From positions 94,969,740-95,033,739 of the forward strand of contig JAMXBB010000001.1 in assembly GCA_024138015.1 (NCBI GenBank): DNA of 64,000 bases. Reading direction: 5' to 3'. Made by a program: the position numbers and the translations under genes. This DNA is from Lumnitzera littorea (Eukaryota > Streptophyta > Magnoliopsida > Myrtales > Combretaceae). The notes beneath the pieces were generated by a model that ran no database searches, was not told the DNA's origin, and worked only from the letters and a program-made list of their open reading frames with translations. Below, in pieces: positions 25,646-37,264 of the stretch. How positions within the stretch are numbered: position 1 is the stretch's first letter; every line of letters starts with the position of its first letter.

Positions 25646-28558
25646 ATTGTGAAAACCGTGACCTAAAACTTAATGAGATCTTAGAAATAAAATTAAATAA
25701 AAAGAAAATTAACAAATTATATGAAAATTAATTAAAAATAATGAGATGTAGTTAGTTAGTAATTAAGCTTAATGTATAGAAGCTTTAGTAGACACTAACT
25801 GCATAAAGTTATCAACTAACCTAAGAATTAAATATAAGAATATATTCTTAGATAAATAATAAATGATAAGAAGCTCGTAATTTTGGGAAAACCTTATCAC
25901 TTGGTAAAATAAGAGGAAAAATTACAACACTTGTCTTGCATGCTTGAATTCAACCTAATCACCTAAGGGTTATATAAACCTTCATCTACCTTCCATTAGA
26001 CTATTTGGATGCCTAGAAAATTTGAAAAATTCATGTGAAAAATTAAAGTGATTTTTGGAGGAAATTTAGAAATTAGAAAAATTAAGCAATTATCTATAAG
26101 TTTAAGGTTTGGAGACATAGGGACAACTTGACAACAAATGGACACCACCACCCAATAGAAGACCCACTAATTAAAGTTGCCAACAAGGCCCCTCCACTAG
26201 TCTTCGCTACTGAAAGCTATCATGTTAGTAAGTCCAACTTTCCTTCTAATTTCCACAAAATTTGTTAAGAATATTAAATTTCATCTAAAAACTATAGAAA
26301 AATTTATTCTTGCATTATTTCAAGTATATTTTCATGTAAATTGTTGTTTTTAGAAGAATCTTTTAATTTGTATATCAACCTTAAGAAATATGAGTTTTGA
26401 AACTGATTTTCAATTTCGTTTTCAAAAACTCAAATGACATAATTTTGCTTTCAAAATTTTTTTGTAAATACCCAATAGCATGTAGATTTTTGTCATGTAA
26501 AAAATTTTTTGTAAAACTTCTTATTTAACTATAGTTAATTTTTAACTTTTCAAAAATCGATAAGCTGGAAATTATGGAAAATTAGCTATTCTTTGAGATA
26601 TTTTCTTAAATCTGGTTTCCAAACAATTTTTTAGTAATCTTTGATAGCATGCAATAAGCTGCTATAGGATTTTAAGATGAAAATGGTGGATTTAATAAAA
26701 AGGTAGGTCTCACAAAGTCAAACATGATGATTTTTACTTAATTAACCATGTTGATTTTTACAAAATTGTTAGATTATCATTTTTATTGAAAAATGCCTAG
26801 TAATTAGTGGTAAACAAAAATGATTAGCTATTATAAATGTCGAATTTTTGCCTTAAACTCATGCTTTTCTACCAAAAAAATTGTATTTTAGGTATATTAG
26901 TTTATTGGTAATGTTGAGCTCCCCTTTTTGTTGAATTTTTGAGTTATGCATAACTAGTTTGGATAAGTTTTTAACCATACATGTTGATTTAGAGGAGTTT
27001 AACTGAGTTAGATCTAAATGAAGTGAAGAAAAGTGGGAAAAGTGAAGTTTTTTTTTTTTTTGTGAAATAGAGTTTATTTGACAACTATAGAAGCTTCTGT
27101 AAAAGTTATGAAATATGTTGGTGAAAAGTAGAAGGTGGGATAGAAACTTCTCAAATCAAGTCAACCATAAAGCATAGTAATAGAAACTCTTATAGAAGGT
27201 TTTCCAATATAATACTCTAACATAAATCTATGTAGAAGAACCTAAAAAAATGTCCTTTTAGTTAAAATCATAAGTTAAGGTATTAGTAGAAGATACCATA
27301 AGCTTAAATATATGAATCCTATACACCTAGAGGGTTGAGTTAAAGGTTTTGATACAATACATGCAAGTAATAATACTTAAAACCTTTGTAACAAACACCT
27401 AATGAATACTAAAAGAACATTAAGCTTATTCAAAGGTATAATGAGCAAAACATTTTTACTTCAATAAGTTGTATACAAACTAAAATATAATTTGTAATAT
27501 AAAGATCACTGACAATAGAAGGACCAACACTTCAAAGTCACAAGAGCAACAATGAACTTAAGTAAGTAAGGTCAATGTTCAATCGCATTTTAGAGTAATA
27601 CATAAAAGTACTTAGAGATTGAGGTATATACTTATTTGTGGTTGTAAAGTAGTTGAATGTGTGCATGTAATGTGTATGGTTAAATTCTATTGTGCTATTC
27701 AATAACTATGCTACATGTTGTGATTGCTTTGTTTCTCGATTTGACTATTTGCATTTGGTTGGTCACCCCTAAAATGGACTAAGCTAAACTTGGATTTAAA
27801 AACTAATAGGACATGCATTGCAACCTATTAGAAAATAGTTAGGATTCTCCAGCCAAATTCCAACTCTTCGAAGAGGCAGCATACATTGGTCTTTTCCTAA
27901 TCTTAGTCTAACTAAGTGACAGGAAAGAAGATTGTGGCAAGATTAGGAGCATTGCGTAATTTCTCTAACCTCACGATAAATTGGATCATGTCATGCAAAT
28001 GACATGTTTTGTTACATGTATTGCATCTAACCAATTGATTGATAACCTTACTTGATTGTTGTGTTATATATACTTCTATCTTTATCGCCTTACTAAGCGA
28101 CAGTTACTCACATCCCCATAGTTCTTTTATAAGTCCTAATATATAGATACCAAGATAAACCATCTCCAAGAAATATAAAAGATAGACAACGAGTTTCGAA
28201 TGAGAGGCAAACGAATTTGGATCACACTTTTTGTCTTTCGTTTTGGAGTCAACTTAGCCATTTGTATGACTTAAACTAACTTATAGTATTATATTCATTG
28301 TAAACCAAAATTTTGGAATTTCTTTCATAAGTTTCTTATAGGAAAACTCCATGGAAATTTGTATTTTTCAAAAGCAATATATGAATCAATTTTTTTTTTT
28401 ATTTTCTTTTAGATACTGAACTGAAAATTCTTCAAAGTAGTCTAATCGTATCTACCTTATGTATACTAAATATATGATAACAACTAAGCGAACAATTTCG
28501 ATCATAGGTTAGTATATACAATGGAATTGTTATGGCTACACCACCCTTTGGGCGTGAT
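25646..28558 (+). mobile_element. Family X long LTR-like repeat, copy 3 (near full length)
   Basis: It starts about TGTGAAAACCGTGACC and ends TTTGGGCGTGATA, matching the X end GGGGTGTGACA with transitions. In between, in the same order as copy 1, are the CACCACC box near 26,140-26,230 ending TTAGTAAGTCC, the AGGATTCTCCAGCCAAATTCC block (27,850-27,960), and CCTTACTAAGCGACAG...CTCACATCCCCATAG (28,088-28,125). About 2.9 kb, non-coding, with a 12-bp poly(T) run near 27,050. No target duplication was found, and no primer site follows, so it is a solo or truncated LTR. Confidence 0.55.
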
Positions 28559-29132
28559 AAATTATGTGAGAGAATCAGTATTTATTTATAAAGTTAAGAT
28601 GGTAAATATCTCATCAACATTAATTAGAAACTTTTGGGCCAAATGATTGAAAAATGCTTTTTAGTGTTTATTGGATTGATTATCCACTACTTTAACCTAA
28701 GCTCACAAATGGTATCAGAGTTGGCCTCTTGCTAGTAGGTGGATGATTTGAGATAGTTTTGACCCAGTTTAGAGAGAAAGGTGAGAAGTTTCACTAATGT
28801 ATAACTCCCAACATGCTTCCAAGATGACCTATAGCTAGAAGTGGCAAGTATGAACTTGAATCACTCACTAAAACTTAGGAAAGAACTGGACCAACTATAG
28901 AGTCTCATGACAAGGATGTTACATGTCTAAAGGGGGGAAATTATAATACCCTATGTAAAGTGCCTATGTAAAGTGAAGTCCCTCATAGACTTTGGGAGAG
29001 AATTGATATTAGTTTATAAGACTATTATGGTGAATATTATGTCAATACTAATTAAAAACTTTTATATTAGGTGGTTGAAAAAGACTAATTAGTGTTGGTT
29101 TGGTTAATCATTACTTTTAACCAAGAACATCA
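28559..29132 (+). mobile_element. TRIM-like miniature LTR retrotransposon
   Basis: Two short direct repeats (28,559-28,707, left end missing, and about 28,941-29,132) share AGAGAATTGATATTAGTTTATAA-type sequence, TAATTAGAAACTTTT and GATTATCCACTACTTTAACC blocks. The first ends CTCACA and is followed after 2 bp by TGGTATCAGAG (28,710-28,720), an exact initiator-tRNA-Met primer site. The second is preceded by the polypurine tract AAAGGGGGGAAA (28,929-28,940). The interior is only about 230 bp and non-coding. These are the defining parts of a terminal-repeat retrotransposon in miniature. X copy 3 abuts the left repeat and may have truncated it. Confidence 0.7.
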
Positions 29133-30024
29133 TAAAGATAACATTTGTGCCTAGGAGGAAAAGGTTTTATTTTATATAGGTAGTTATTATATATGCAGAA
29201 ACTATTTTCCTTGAGGATTGTTTAATAAGGACACTTTATTTATTTGGTCCAGCTTGAAATCTGAATTTGATTATGCATCAATTGAAAGAAGAATCAAGCA
29301 TATTTATTTAAAATAAATTAAGGGGTGAATTTACCAGAACATACTTCATTTCAAAATTATTTTCCTAGGATCAACATCTCTATCATTGTCATATACCATA
29401 ATGCCTGAACATAATCTGTAAGAGATCATATTTTAAGATACATTTATTTGTCTTATTTTTTTCTTTTCTTTTTCCTTTGTAGGTTAGCACCTCCTTTTTT
29501 CTTAAACATTAAATCCTCAACTTGACTCATTTTACATCAAACACTTTTATTTATATGGCATTTGTTTTAGTATCACACTGGCATACGCTTGAACCCATAA
29601 AATTATAAATTATAATTCTTTTTTTATGAAAAGTAAGTATATATATATAATATCTTAAATAATTTCCCTCCATTACTTTTTTTCTTTTATTTAATTCCTA
29701 AAAAATTATTTTATTCTAAAAATAAACGTATAACATCAAATTCCTTTTAGATGTAAAATTTTATTTTATTTTTAAATCAAGACCACCCATGTAAAACTTT
29801 AAAAATACTAATAAAAAAACTCAGATGTATTATATCAGTGTTTTTAGGTTCATAATTCTTAAGAGAGATTAGGACATAGCATGGAAAAGTGGAGCAATCT
29901 TCCATGGTCCAAAGTATACTTAGTCTAATAGTAGATCTAATGGAGTTCAAGGACTTATTAATGCAAGTTAGATGGAAAAGTTCCCTAAAGTGAGAATAAA
30001 TCACTTACTTGCACATAGATTAGA
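29133..30024. other. AT-rich intergenic sequence, nothing recognised
   Basis: No domain-bearing frame and no paired repeat was found. The 75-codon minus frame at 29,777-30,004 has no recognisable domain. Confidence 0.55.
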
Positions 30025-30893
30025 TGATGAACTGTTGACCATCGACCCTATTACTTGTGCATAGCTCCGAGGCCTTCAGTCTCTCTTCTAAAGAATCCTC
30101 TCTTGGCAACCTGCTAATGACAAGAAACTTTACATCGAAAGAAGGTGGTTGAACTCCCTGAGCTCCTTACATTGTCATACGTTGATCTATACACTCGGTT
30201 GTGATGATACCGACCATTCGCTTACCCAGGACCTTGTGCTGAGTAATCAAGCCAACTGCTGTAGAGTGGTTCTTGCCGAATGACGAGCAACTTATTTACC
30301 AGCCGAGTAGTTTTCTTTCGGCTTATTACCATTTCTCTTGTTACCCTCTTCTCATCTCGGCCTCTTTATTACCACAACATCTTGATCCCCCTCTCCTGCT
30401 GTGTTCAAAGAACCTTCGTACGAGACTAATGTTGTACCGTCACCTGTTCACCACATCTGACATTATACTACTTTTCCATTTTTATCTTTTGTCCTTTTTA
30501 CCCTTTTTTCGTATGTACTAGGAATCCCATTTTTGTATATACTTTCTTGTAATTTCTTTATTTGTAATGTTGCTTTGGGGACTTACTATAAATTGTCCCT
30601 TTCTCTTATAAGCTGGATATAACTTGACAATTAGACATTAAATATTCTGTTCTTGAGAGATAACCTTCTCCAAGTTCAATTTTCTTTCATACACTCTTAT
30701 CTAATCTTGCCTAGTAGCTCGGGATTAGTAGTGTGTGGACCTTGATATCAACTTGTACGTCATATCAAGTGAGGTGTTAAGTCGTGTTATGTTCATTAGT
30801 CAGTTACATCCTCCGAGCAGCCTCACGTCAGCTACTCCAGTTTGTCCGTAGACCATTTCCCTATATTTTTTTCGATATTTCGGATGACTCATT
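30025..30893 (+). mobile_element. Diverged gypsy-type LTR
   Basis: It begins TGATGAACTGTTGACC, comparable to TGATGGGAATCGGGCTACTGAACC of the B family. It follows the same layout: C-rich TCCATTTTTATC...GTACTAGG, a GGGGACTTACTATAAATTG region, CACTCTTATCTAATCTTGCCTAGTAGC and a GATATCAACTTGTACGTCATATC block matching the B-family AATTCGTGCGTCATATC. It is too diverged to be the same subfamily, and the right end is approximate. No coding pol is attached, so it looks like a solo LTR. The 82-codon frame at 30,273-30,521 is not a gene. Confidence 0.42.
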
Positions 30894-31029
30894 TAGTTCA
30901 AGTTTGCTACAGTAAGTCTTAATGATAACTAAGCTCCTAAGCACACCATTAGATCACAATCCCTTACTTATATAAAATCTTGCAAAAGAAATTAAAAGAC
31001 TAAAATTATGTTGCTTTAAGTAAGGATGG

Positions 31030-34000
31030 CTTAATGTAGAAGGGTGTGCTAATGTGATAAAGAAAGCTTAGGTTGAAATGAAGGAACCAATGGATTTATC
31101 AGGCTTAATGAGGAAGTTGAGTTCCTATCAATGAGCCCTCGTTCGTTAGAGTAGGGATAATGTACAGGACAATATTAAAATCATTGAAGAGTTCCACAAT
31201 AAATTGGCTATCTTACAAGATCAAGAGGTAAATGATGCCATACTTGATGAAGAGCTAGAGCTACATCTATAATTACAATTTGCTCAACAACAAGAAGAGC
31301 TTTTCTAACATTAAAGATTACAAATTCAGTAGCTCAAGTTTAGGGATAAAAACACCAAGTTTTTCTACAGAGGAACATGGAACCAAAGAGCAAAAAATAA
31401 GGTCTTTCGAATTAAAGATGTACGTGGTGTTTGGCAAGAAGAGGAGGGTGATGTGGCAAATGCTTTCCTTCAATATTTCGCAAAGTTATATACTTTTGAT
31501 CAAGTTGAACCTTTTGTTGATAGCCTGGAACATGTTGAAACAGTCACTACTAATGATCACAACGATTGGCAAATGCATCCAGTAGAAGAGGATGAGGTCA
31601 AAGAAGTAGTTTCCAAACTAGTAGGTCTCAAATCTCTAAATCCAATTGGATTCGGTGGGATTTTCTTCCAATTACAATGTCATATCATCGTTCCCTATGT
31701 TTTTGAAGTTATAAAGTACTTTCTTCAGTTGGGTTTGTTTCCTCCTCATTTTAATGATACTGACCTAATAGTGATTCCCAAGGTTACATTCCCAAAAGAT
31801 ACATCACAATTCCGTCCAATTAGTTTATCTAATTTTGTATGCAAAATAATTTCTAAAGTCCTTGCAAATAGGCTATAACCCCTATTAAATTGTGTCATTT
31901 CACCTTATCAAAGTGCATTCATCCCAGGTCGTCTAATCCAAGATAATATCATGATGGCTCACGAGGTGTTTCATTTTGTAAAGCTTGACAAAAAAAGAAA
32001 GAAACATTACTGTACGGCTAAGATTAATATGACTAAGGCATATGATAGGATAGAGTAGTCTTTTTTAGAGGCAATGATGCTAAAATTTGGTTTCTCAAGG
32101 ATTTAGGTAACTTAGATAATGAACTGTGTTAAATTAGTCTCTTTTAATCTCATAGTTAATGGAAGAAGGATTGATATTTTTTCAACAACAAAAGGAATTA
32201 AACATAACGACCCACTGTCACCTTATTTATTCATACTTGTTGTTAAGTGTCCATCTTTAATGATTTAAAAAGCAAATTTGCAAGGCAACTTGAGAGGAAT
32301 TTGAGTAAGAAGTTCAAACCCTTTGATTTCTCATTTATTTTTTACAGATGATTCCTTGTTCTTTCTTGAAGCAACAAGGAATAATTTGCAATCTTTGAAA
32401 GACATTTTCGCTTCTTATTGTTCTTTATCAAGCCAAAAATTTATATTTCAAAAAGTTTTTATTATTTTCCATACTTGCCTGATGAAATGAGAGTTATTTG
32501 TAGTTGAGTACTAAGACTAAACCATCATAATAAGCATGGTAGATATTTGGGATTGCCTATGAGCTGGGGTAAATCTAAGAATCATGCTTTAGCATTCATA
32601 AAGGAGAAAATAGCACAAAAGTTGGCTAGTTGGAAGCATAGTATTTTATCGACCGAGGGATGAGAGATCTTGATAAGGTCCGTAGCTTACGCTATTCCTA
32701 CATATTCAAAGGGATTATTTTGTTTTTTTAAAAGATGGTATCAAGAAGTGAATAGCATGATCTTAAATTTTTGGTGGGGAGAAGGTGAATGTGAAAATAA
32801 GATTCACTAGAGAAGTTGGAAAGAGTTGTCTAAAGGGAAAAAGTCTAGTGGTCGAAGATTTAGAGATTTAGAGGCATTTAATTTAGCCTTACTGGGAAAA
32901 TTGGCATGGAGGATCCTACAAAATCTTAATTCTTTATTGGTATGGTTAATTAAAAGCATTTATTTCCCTCATGAAGATTTCTTGAGTATTAGGAGGGGGG
33001 CAAGGCTTCTTAGGGCTAACAAAGTATACTTATAGGAAGAGATACTATTTCTAAGAACTTATTATGGAGAATTGGTAATGGAGAGTCGATTAGGTTTTGG
33101 AAAGATTGCTAGATTTTGTCTCTATTTGAGTTTTTTTTTTTTTTATCGGAGAAAAATGTACCTATACATTTACAAGATTTACATATGGTGGATGTTAAAT
33201 GATAGGAATCAGACCACTGGACCCTTAACCTGAGCTCAAGCCTAAAGGCTGGAAAGCATGACTAACGAATTGTTTCCTTAGGACCCACCTCCAAGGAGTC
33301 CAAGCTACTGTAATCTACCGACTTGATGCCCTAGCTGAGCCTAATCCTCTCACACTCATCATTTGTCTCCAACTGCCAACCTGAACTACACTCGAGCATT
33401 AACTCAACTCATTCGACCATCAACTCAGCCAACTTGAATCCAAGCCATATTGAATACATTAAAGGTGAATTCACCTCGGAAGAATTATCTGCTCAGCTCA
33501 ACACAACTGACCTACCACCCCAGCTCGGCACCTCGGCTCAATAGTCATCACCTTGAATGTATAGTTTGTCTTTTCTGATAAAAAAAACCACCCTTCCCTA
33601 GAGAGCCACGTGTCCAAGCAAGCACATGACATAATCCTCCATACAAGATACTCATTTTTATTGTATTTTCAATTATACCCTTTATCATTCTTTGTACATT
33701 ATTGCTTTAAGATGTTACCGTTTTAGTATTTTCCATTTTGGGTAGGATGCCCTAATATTTAAAGTATAAATACCCAATTGAATTGTAACAACAAGGCATC
33801 TTATTATCATCTTACATCTGATATTGAATATTTTTCTTTTCGTGAATTTACTCATAACTTATTTACTTACTTCACTCTTATTCTAATCCTTAAGTAAGGT
33901 TAGGTGGCGAGTATCCTCATCGAATCATCTTATGCATCATATCGAGTTATGCCATGAGTCATTGGAAGTTCCTTGGAGCGTCATATCCTTGGAGTTATTC

Positions 34001-35449
34001 ATAGGTTTACTTGTTTTACTTTTCCTGTTGTTTTCGCACATTTCTATCACTTTTTTGAGCTTTCTGCAAGATTGGATCTACTCTTGTGACGGACCTTGTC
34101 AGTCCTTGGACCCAGTTCGCATCATTATAGATAAAGAAAATGGATGTTAGAACCTTACTTCCGCTCGTCACTTGCTGACAAAGGTGGAATTAGGCACCAT
34201 TGAGTGCATCCTTGTGACTTCTTCTATGGAGATTAATGTTATTATTTGGACACAACAAAGGAATAAATTGTATATTGCCAGAAGCTCTTACCATTGTATA
34301 TTGTCTGGGAGCTTATGTACCGACAAAGGCTCTACGTTTTCATCTCATAATATTAATCCAATGGTGTGGAAATGTATATGGGGACAGTGTTGTCAATCCA
34401 AACAAAAAAAATTACCGTGGAGATTGTGCATGAATGCATTAGTTATTAACTTTAATTTGTTTCCAAGCATATTAGAAGTAATTGTTATTGTTGTTTCTGT
34501 GAAGAAGGTGAAGGACTGGAGCATCTTGTACTCCACTGTCACGGGGTTCGAGCAGTGTTTCATGCTGTATTTAATATGAATTTTGATAGTATACGGGCAG
34601 ACTCGATTGCTGCTTGGTTAGATGATAACTTGCTGAACCGAAGTGCTTCAACTTTAAGCGCAAAGGAATTCTTATCCGCAACTACCGTTACTATTTGGCA
34701 TATATGGAGTCGTAGGAATTGTTGTGTCTTCAATGACACTATGCCGGGTCCATTGTCCTGCATAAATGGAATTTTCAAAGAGCTGATTAACACAGGTATT
34801 GCCCTTGGTGACGCCAATGGTGTTCATCTTCGATTGCCCAGGAATAACACAGTATATCTGATTCCCAAGACCAACATCGAGGTAAACATTGCTGGATCAC
34901 ACCACCATAGAATTTTATAAAAATTAACTGTGATGCTTCAGTTAGTACGGAACGTGGCTACGATGGACTGGGTGTTGTTTATAGAAATTCTGTTGGACAA
35001 TTATTGTAAGCAACTGCACTTCATGTTCCTTCTATTCATTGTGAGGAGAACGAAGCATTAGCTAACAAGGAGGGTATGAAAATTGCATTACAAAGAGGTT
35101 GGTCGAATTTAGAAGTTGAGAGTGATTCCTTACAAGTTATTCAGTCTCTACAAGATCCAAGCAAGAGTTCATGGAGGATTGAGGGAATTATTCAAGACAT
35201 GCTATGAGGAATTGCTTTCATAATTGCACTTTTTCTTTTATCCATAAACAAGCCAATCCATGTGCTCATTGGGTAGCAAATCAAGTTAAAAATTGGATGT
35301 GATGCAATTTCTCAACTTCTCGGCCCCAATCTTGTTTATCTGGACTTTTATTTGTTGATTGTTATTCTCATCCAATTGATGTAGGAGCTTCTATATGACT
35401 TTTGGTTTATTGGATGAAGTTTATTGTCATAAAAAGAAAAAAAAAAAAC
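31030..35449 (+). pseudogene. LINE 1: L1-type non-LTR retrotransposon, 5'-truncated, with RT and RNase H
   Basis: ORF2 remnant lacking the endonuclease. It starts in the linker before RT (LRDKNTKFFYRGTWNQR). The RT region (about 31,590-32,500) shows the open stretch to 31,878 with FPKDTSQFRPISLSNFVCKI and then, with stops, AFIPGRLIQDNIMMAHE, KINMTKAYDRIE, DPLSPYLFIL and catalytic FFTDDSLFFLEA. After a solo LTR (33,200-34,124), it continues with the Cys/His reverse-transcriptase zinc-binding region (EGEGLEHLVLHC, about 34,510-34,545) and a C-terminal RNase H (KINCDASVSTERGYDGLGVV, then ENEALANKEGMKIAL and LEVESDS, about 34,920-35,140). It ends in an A-rich tail (35,430-35,449). Multiple stops make it inactive. 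Confidence 0.85.
33200..34124 (+). mobile_element. Solo LTR of the B/D gypsy family inside LINE 1
   Basis: It runs from TGATAGGAATCAGACCACTGG to CGCATCA, 925 bp, with the conserved AGTATAAATACC TATA region and the CTTATTCTAATCCTTAAGTAAGGTTAGGTGGCGAG block shared with B and D. Flanks are TTAAA (33,195-33,199) and TTATA (34,125-34,129), a 4-of-5 match to a 5-bp target duplication. No internal element sequence is left, consistent with recombination between two LTRs. Confidence 0.82.
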
Positions 35450-36140
35450 AAATATTTTGGAAAGTAGCATGGGATAATTGCCCTTAAGATGAAATATATT
35501 ATTTTTATATACATCTAAGATAGCAAACCACTCCAACCCTTTAATATGATAAATAAATTAGTGTTAAAATCTTCAAATGCTAAAATCAACTTATGTCATG
35601 GCAACTAAAAGTTACATAAGTCAAAACAAAGGCATAGGATATTAATATTATTAATCCTTTTTATAGGTTTTATGATTGAATCAAATAAGTACCTTTCTCA
35701 CAAAGTACTTATTGTTATACAAACCTGCTAGGTGTTTTGAAACTTGCTAAAGGAAAAGGTGAAAGCTATGAAAGTGTCGAAATTGGTTTCAATGCAATCA
35801 CTTCAATGCTTAAGTTAAAATAGTGAAGGATCAAGGTTACGCGTGCCCGTACTAAAGAGAGAGAGAGAGAGTATGTATAGAATAACTGAGTTTTGATCCT
35901 TTACCAAAAGGTTTAAGTCAAATTTATAGGGGGATGGTCGGGCTAAATAAGAATCATATTAAATGCATTGAGATATCCTCTTTGCCAAGAGCCCTAATTC
36001 CTTTTTTTTTTTTTTCATTTTATCTACTGGACAAATGTCTAAACAATTCAAACGTTAAATCTACATTCATTTAGCGTTCTGCAATTATATAATATATCCA
36101 CTCATCTAACTGTCCAATGATCATCAAATCTTATGAAAAC
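35450..36140. other. Intergenic sequence with short GA repeat
   Basis: No gene or bounded element was recognised. A GA dinucleotide run lies at about 35,857-35,871 and a poly(T) run near 36,003-36,015. Confidence 0.55.
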
Positions 36141-36301
36141 CTTTTTTTTTTTTTTGTTGTTGGGGGTCAGGTGTGGTAGGCATTCAATCATAATGTATAT
36201 GGGGAATGTACAAGTAGAGCACATTAGAATCTTATACAACCGAGTTAGGCATCATACATCAAAAGGATACCTAATCCAATTACATGATCATATAAGACTG
36301 C
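36141..36301 (-). mobile_element. Probable 3' tail of LINE 2, separated by element D
   Basis: On the minus strand the segment ends in a poly(A) run (T run at about 36,142-36,156 on plus) after CCTACCACACCTGACCCCCAACAAC, as expected for the 3' end of a LINE. It directly precedes element D, and LINE 2 coding sequence resumes directly after D at 43,930, ending there without a poly(A) of its own. The join is inferred; the D flanks ACTGC and ACCGG match at only 3 of 5 positions. Confidence 0.4.
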
Positions 36302-37210
36302 TGATAGGAATTAAGCTATTGTATCAATGACTCGCAACTAAACTCGAGGATTAGAGGGATTGGTAAGGCAAATCCTCCTACTCTAGCCAACTTCTGTTAA
36401 GGCCAAGTATCTCTCTACCAACTAACTTTACATGCCAAGCCGAATGACCACCCTTCTCTTAGAAATTATGTGCCAAGTAGAAGGATGCCCTGACAACAGC
36501 TACACTCCATGCACCAGTTTGGCCCTATCCAACCCAACCACTTACTCAGCATCATTACTGCTAAAAGGTCAAGAGTCCTATCCTACATAAATCCTCAGCC
36601 ACTCCTGTTTAAACGAACCCACAACTACTTGGAACTCTTGCTCGGCCACCCAACTAACCCATACTACTTTGTCTATATCCTTCAACAACAACACCAATGC
36701 ATTACTACCACGTGTCCAGGACCACTCGTAGAATCTGCTACTATAATCATTGCTTTTTTCATGAATATTCTTTTTTACCCTTTATATACTTTGTACATTA
36801 CTTCTTTAAGACTATACCCTTTTTGTCTTTTCCTTTTTAGGCATGCTACCCTAAATTCTCGAATATAAATACTTTTGTATTTGTAGCCATAATCATCAGT
36901 TGAACATTAATGTACTTGACATTTTTCCCTTTCGTAAACACTGCCTGTTTATTTTCATTTCACTCTTATCCTAACCCTTAAGCAAAATTAGGTGGCGAGT
37001 AATCTCATCGGACCAATTCATACGTCATATCGAGTTGAGCCGTAAGTCCTTAGAAGTTCCATCAGTACGTCATATCCTTTGCAGCTATTTATAGGTTTTG
37101 CTTACTTTTCATTCACTCTTTCGTGCATTCCCCATTACCTTTCAAGCTTTTGGTAAGGTTGGACCCATCTTGCGACCAGCCTTGTCTATTCTTGGCTACG
37201 GTCCCCATCA
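36302..37210 (+). repeat. 5' LTR of element D (909 bp)
   Basis: It begins TGATAGGAATTAAGC and ends CCCCATCA, followed by TCTTAGTATTAGATCAGAGG, a decayed TGGTATCAGAG primer site. TATA region AATATAAATAC at about 36,861-36,871. The short frames inside (36,509-36,868 and others) are not genes. Confidence 0.85.
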
Positions 37211-37264
37211 TCTTAGTATTAGATCAGAGGTTTCGCTTGAATATGCCTATCTATTCAAGGCTGC

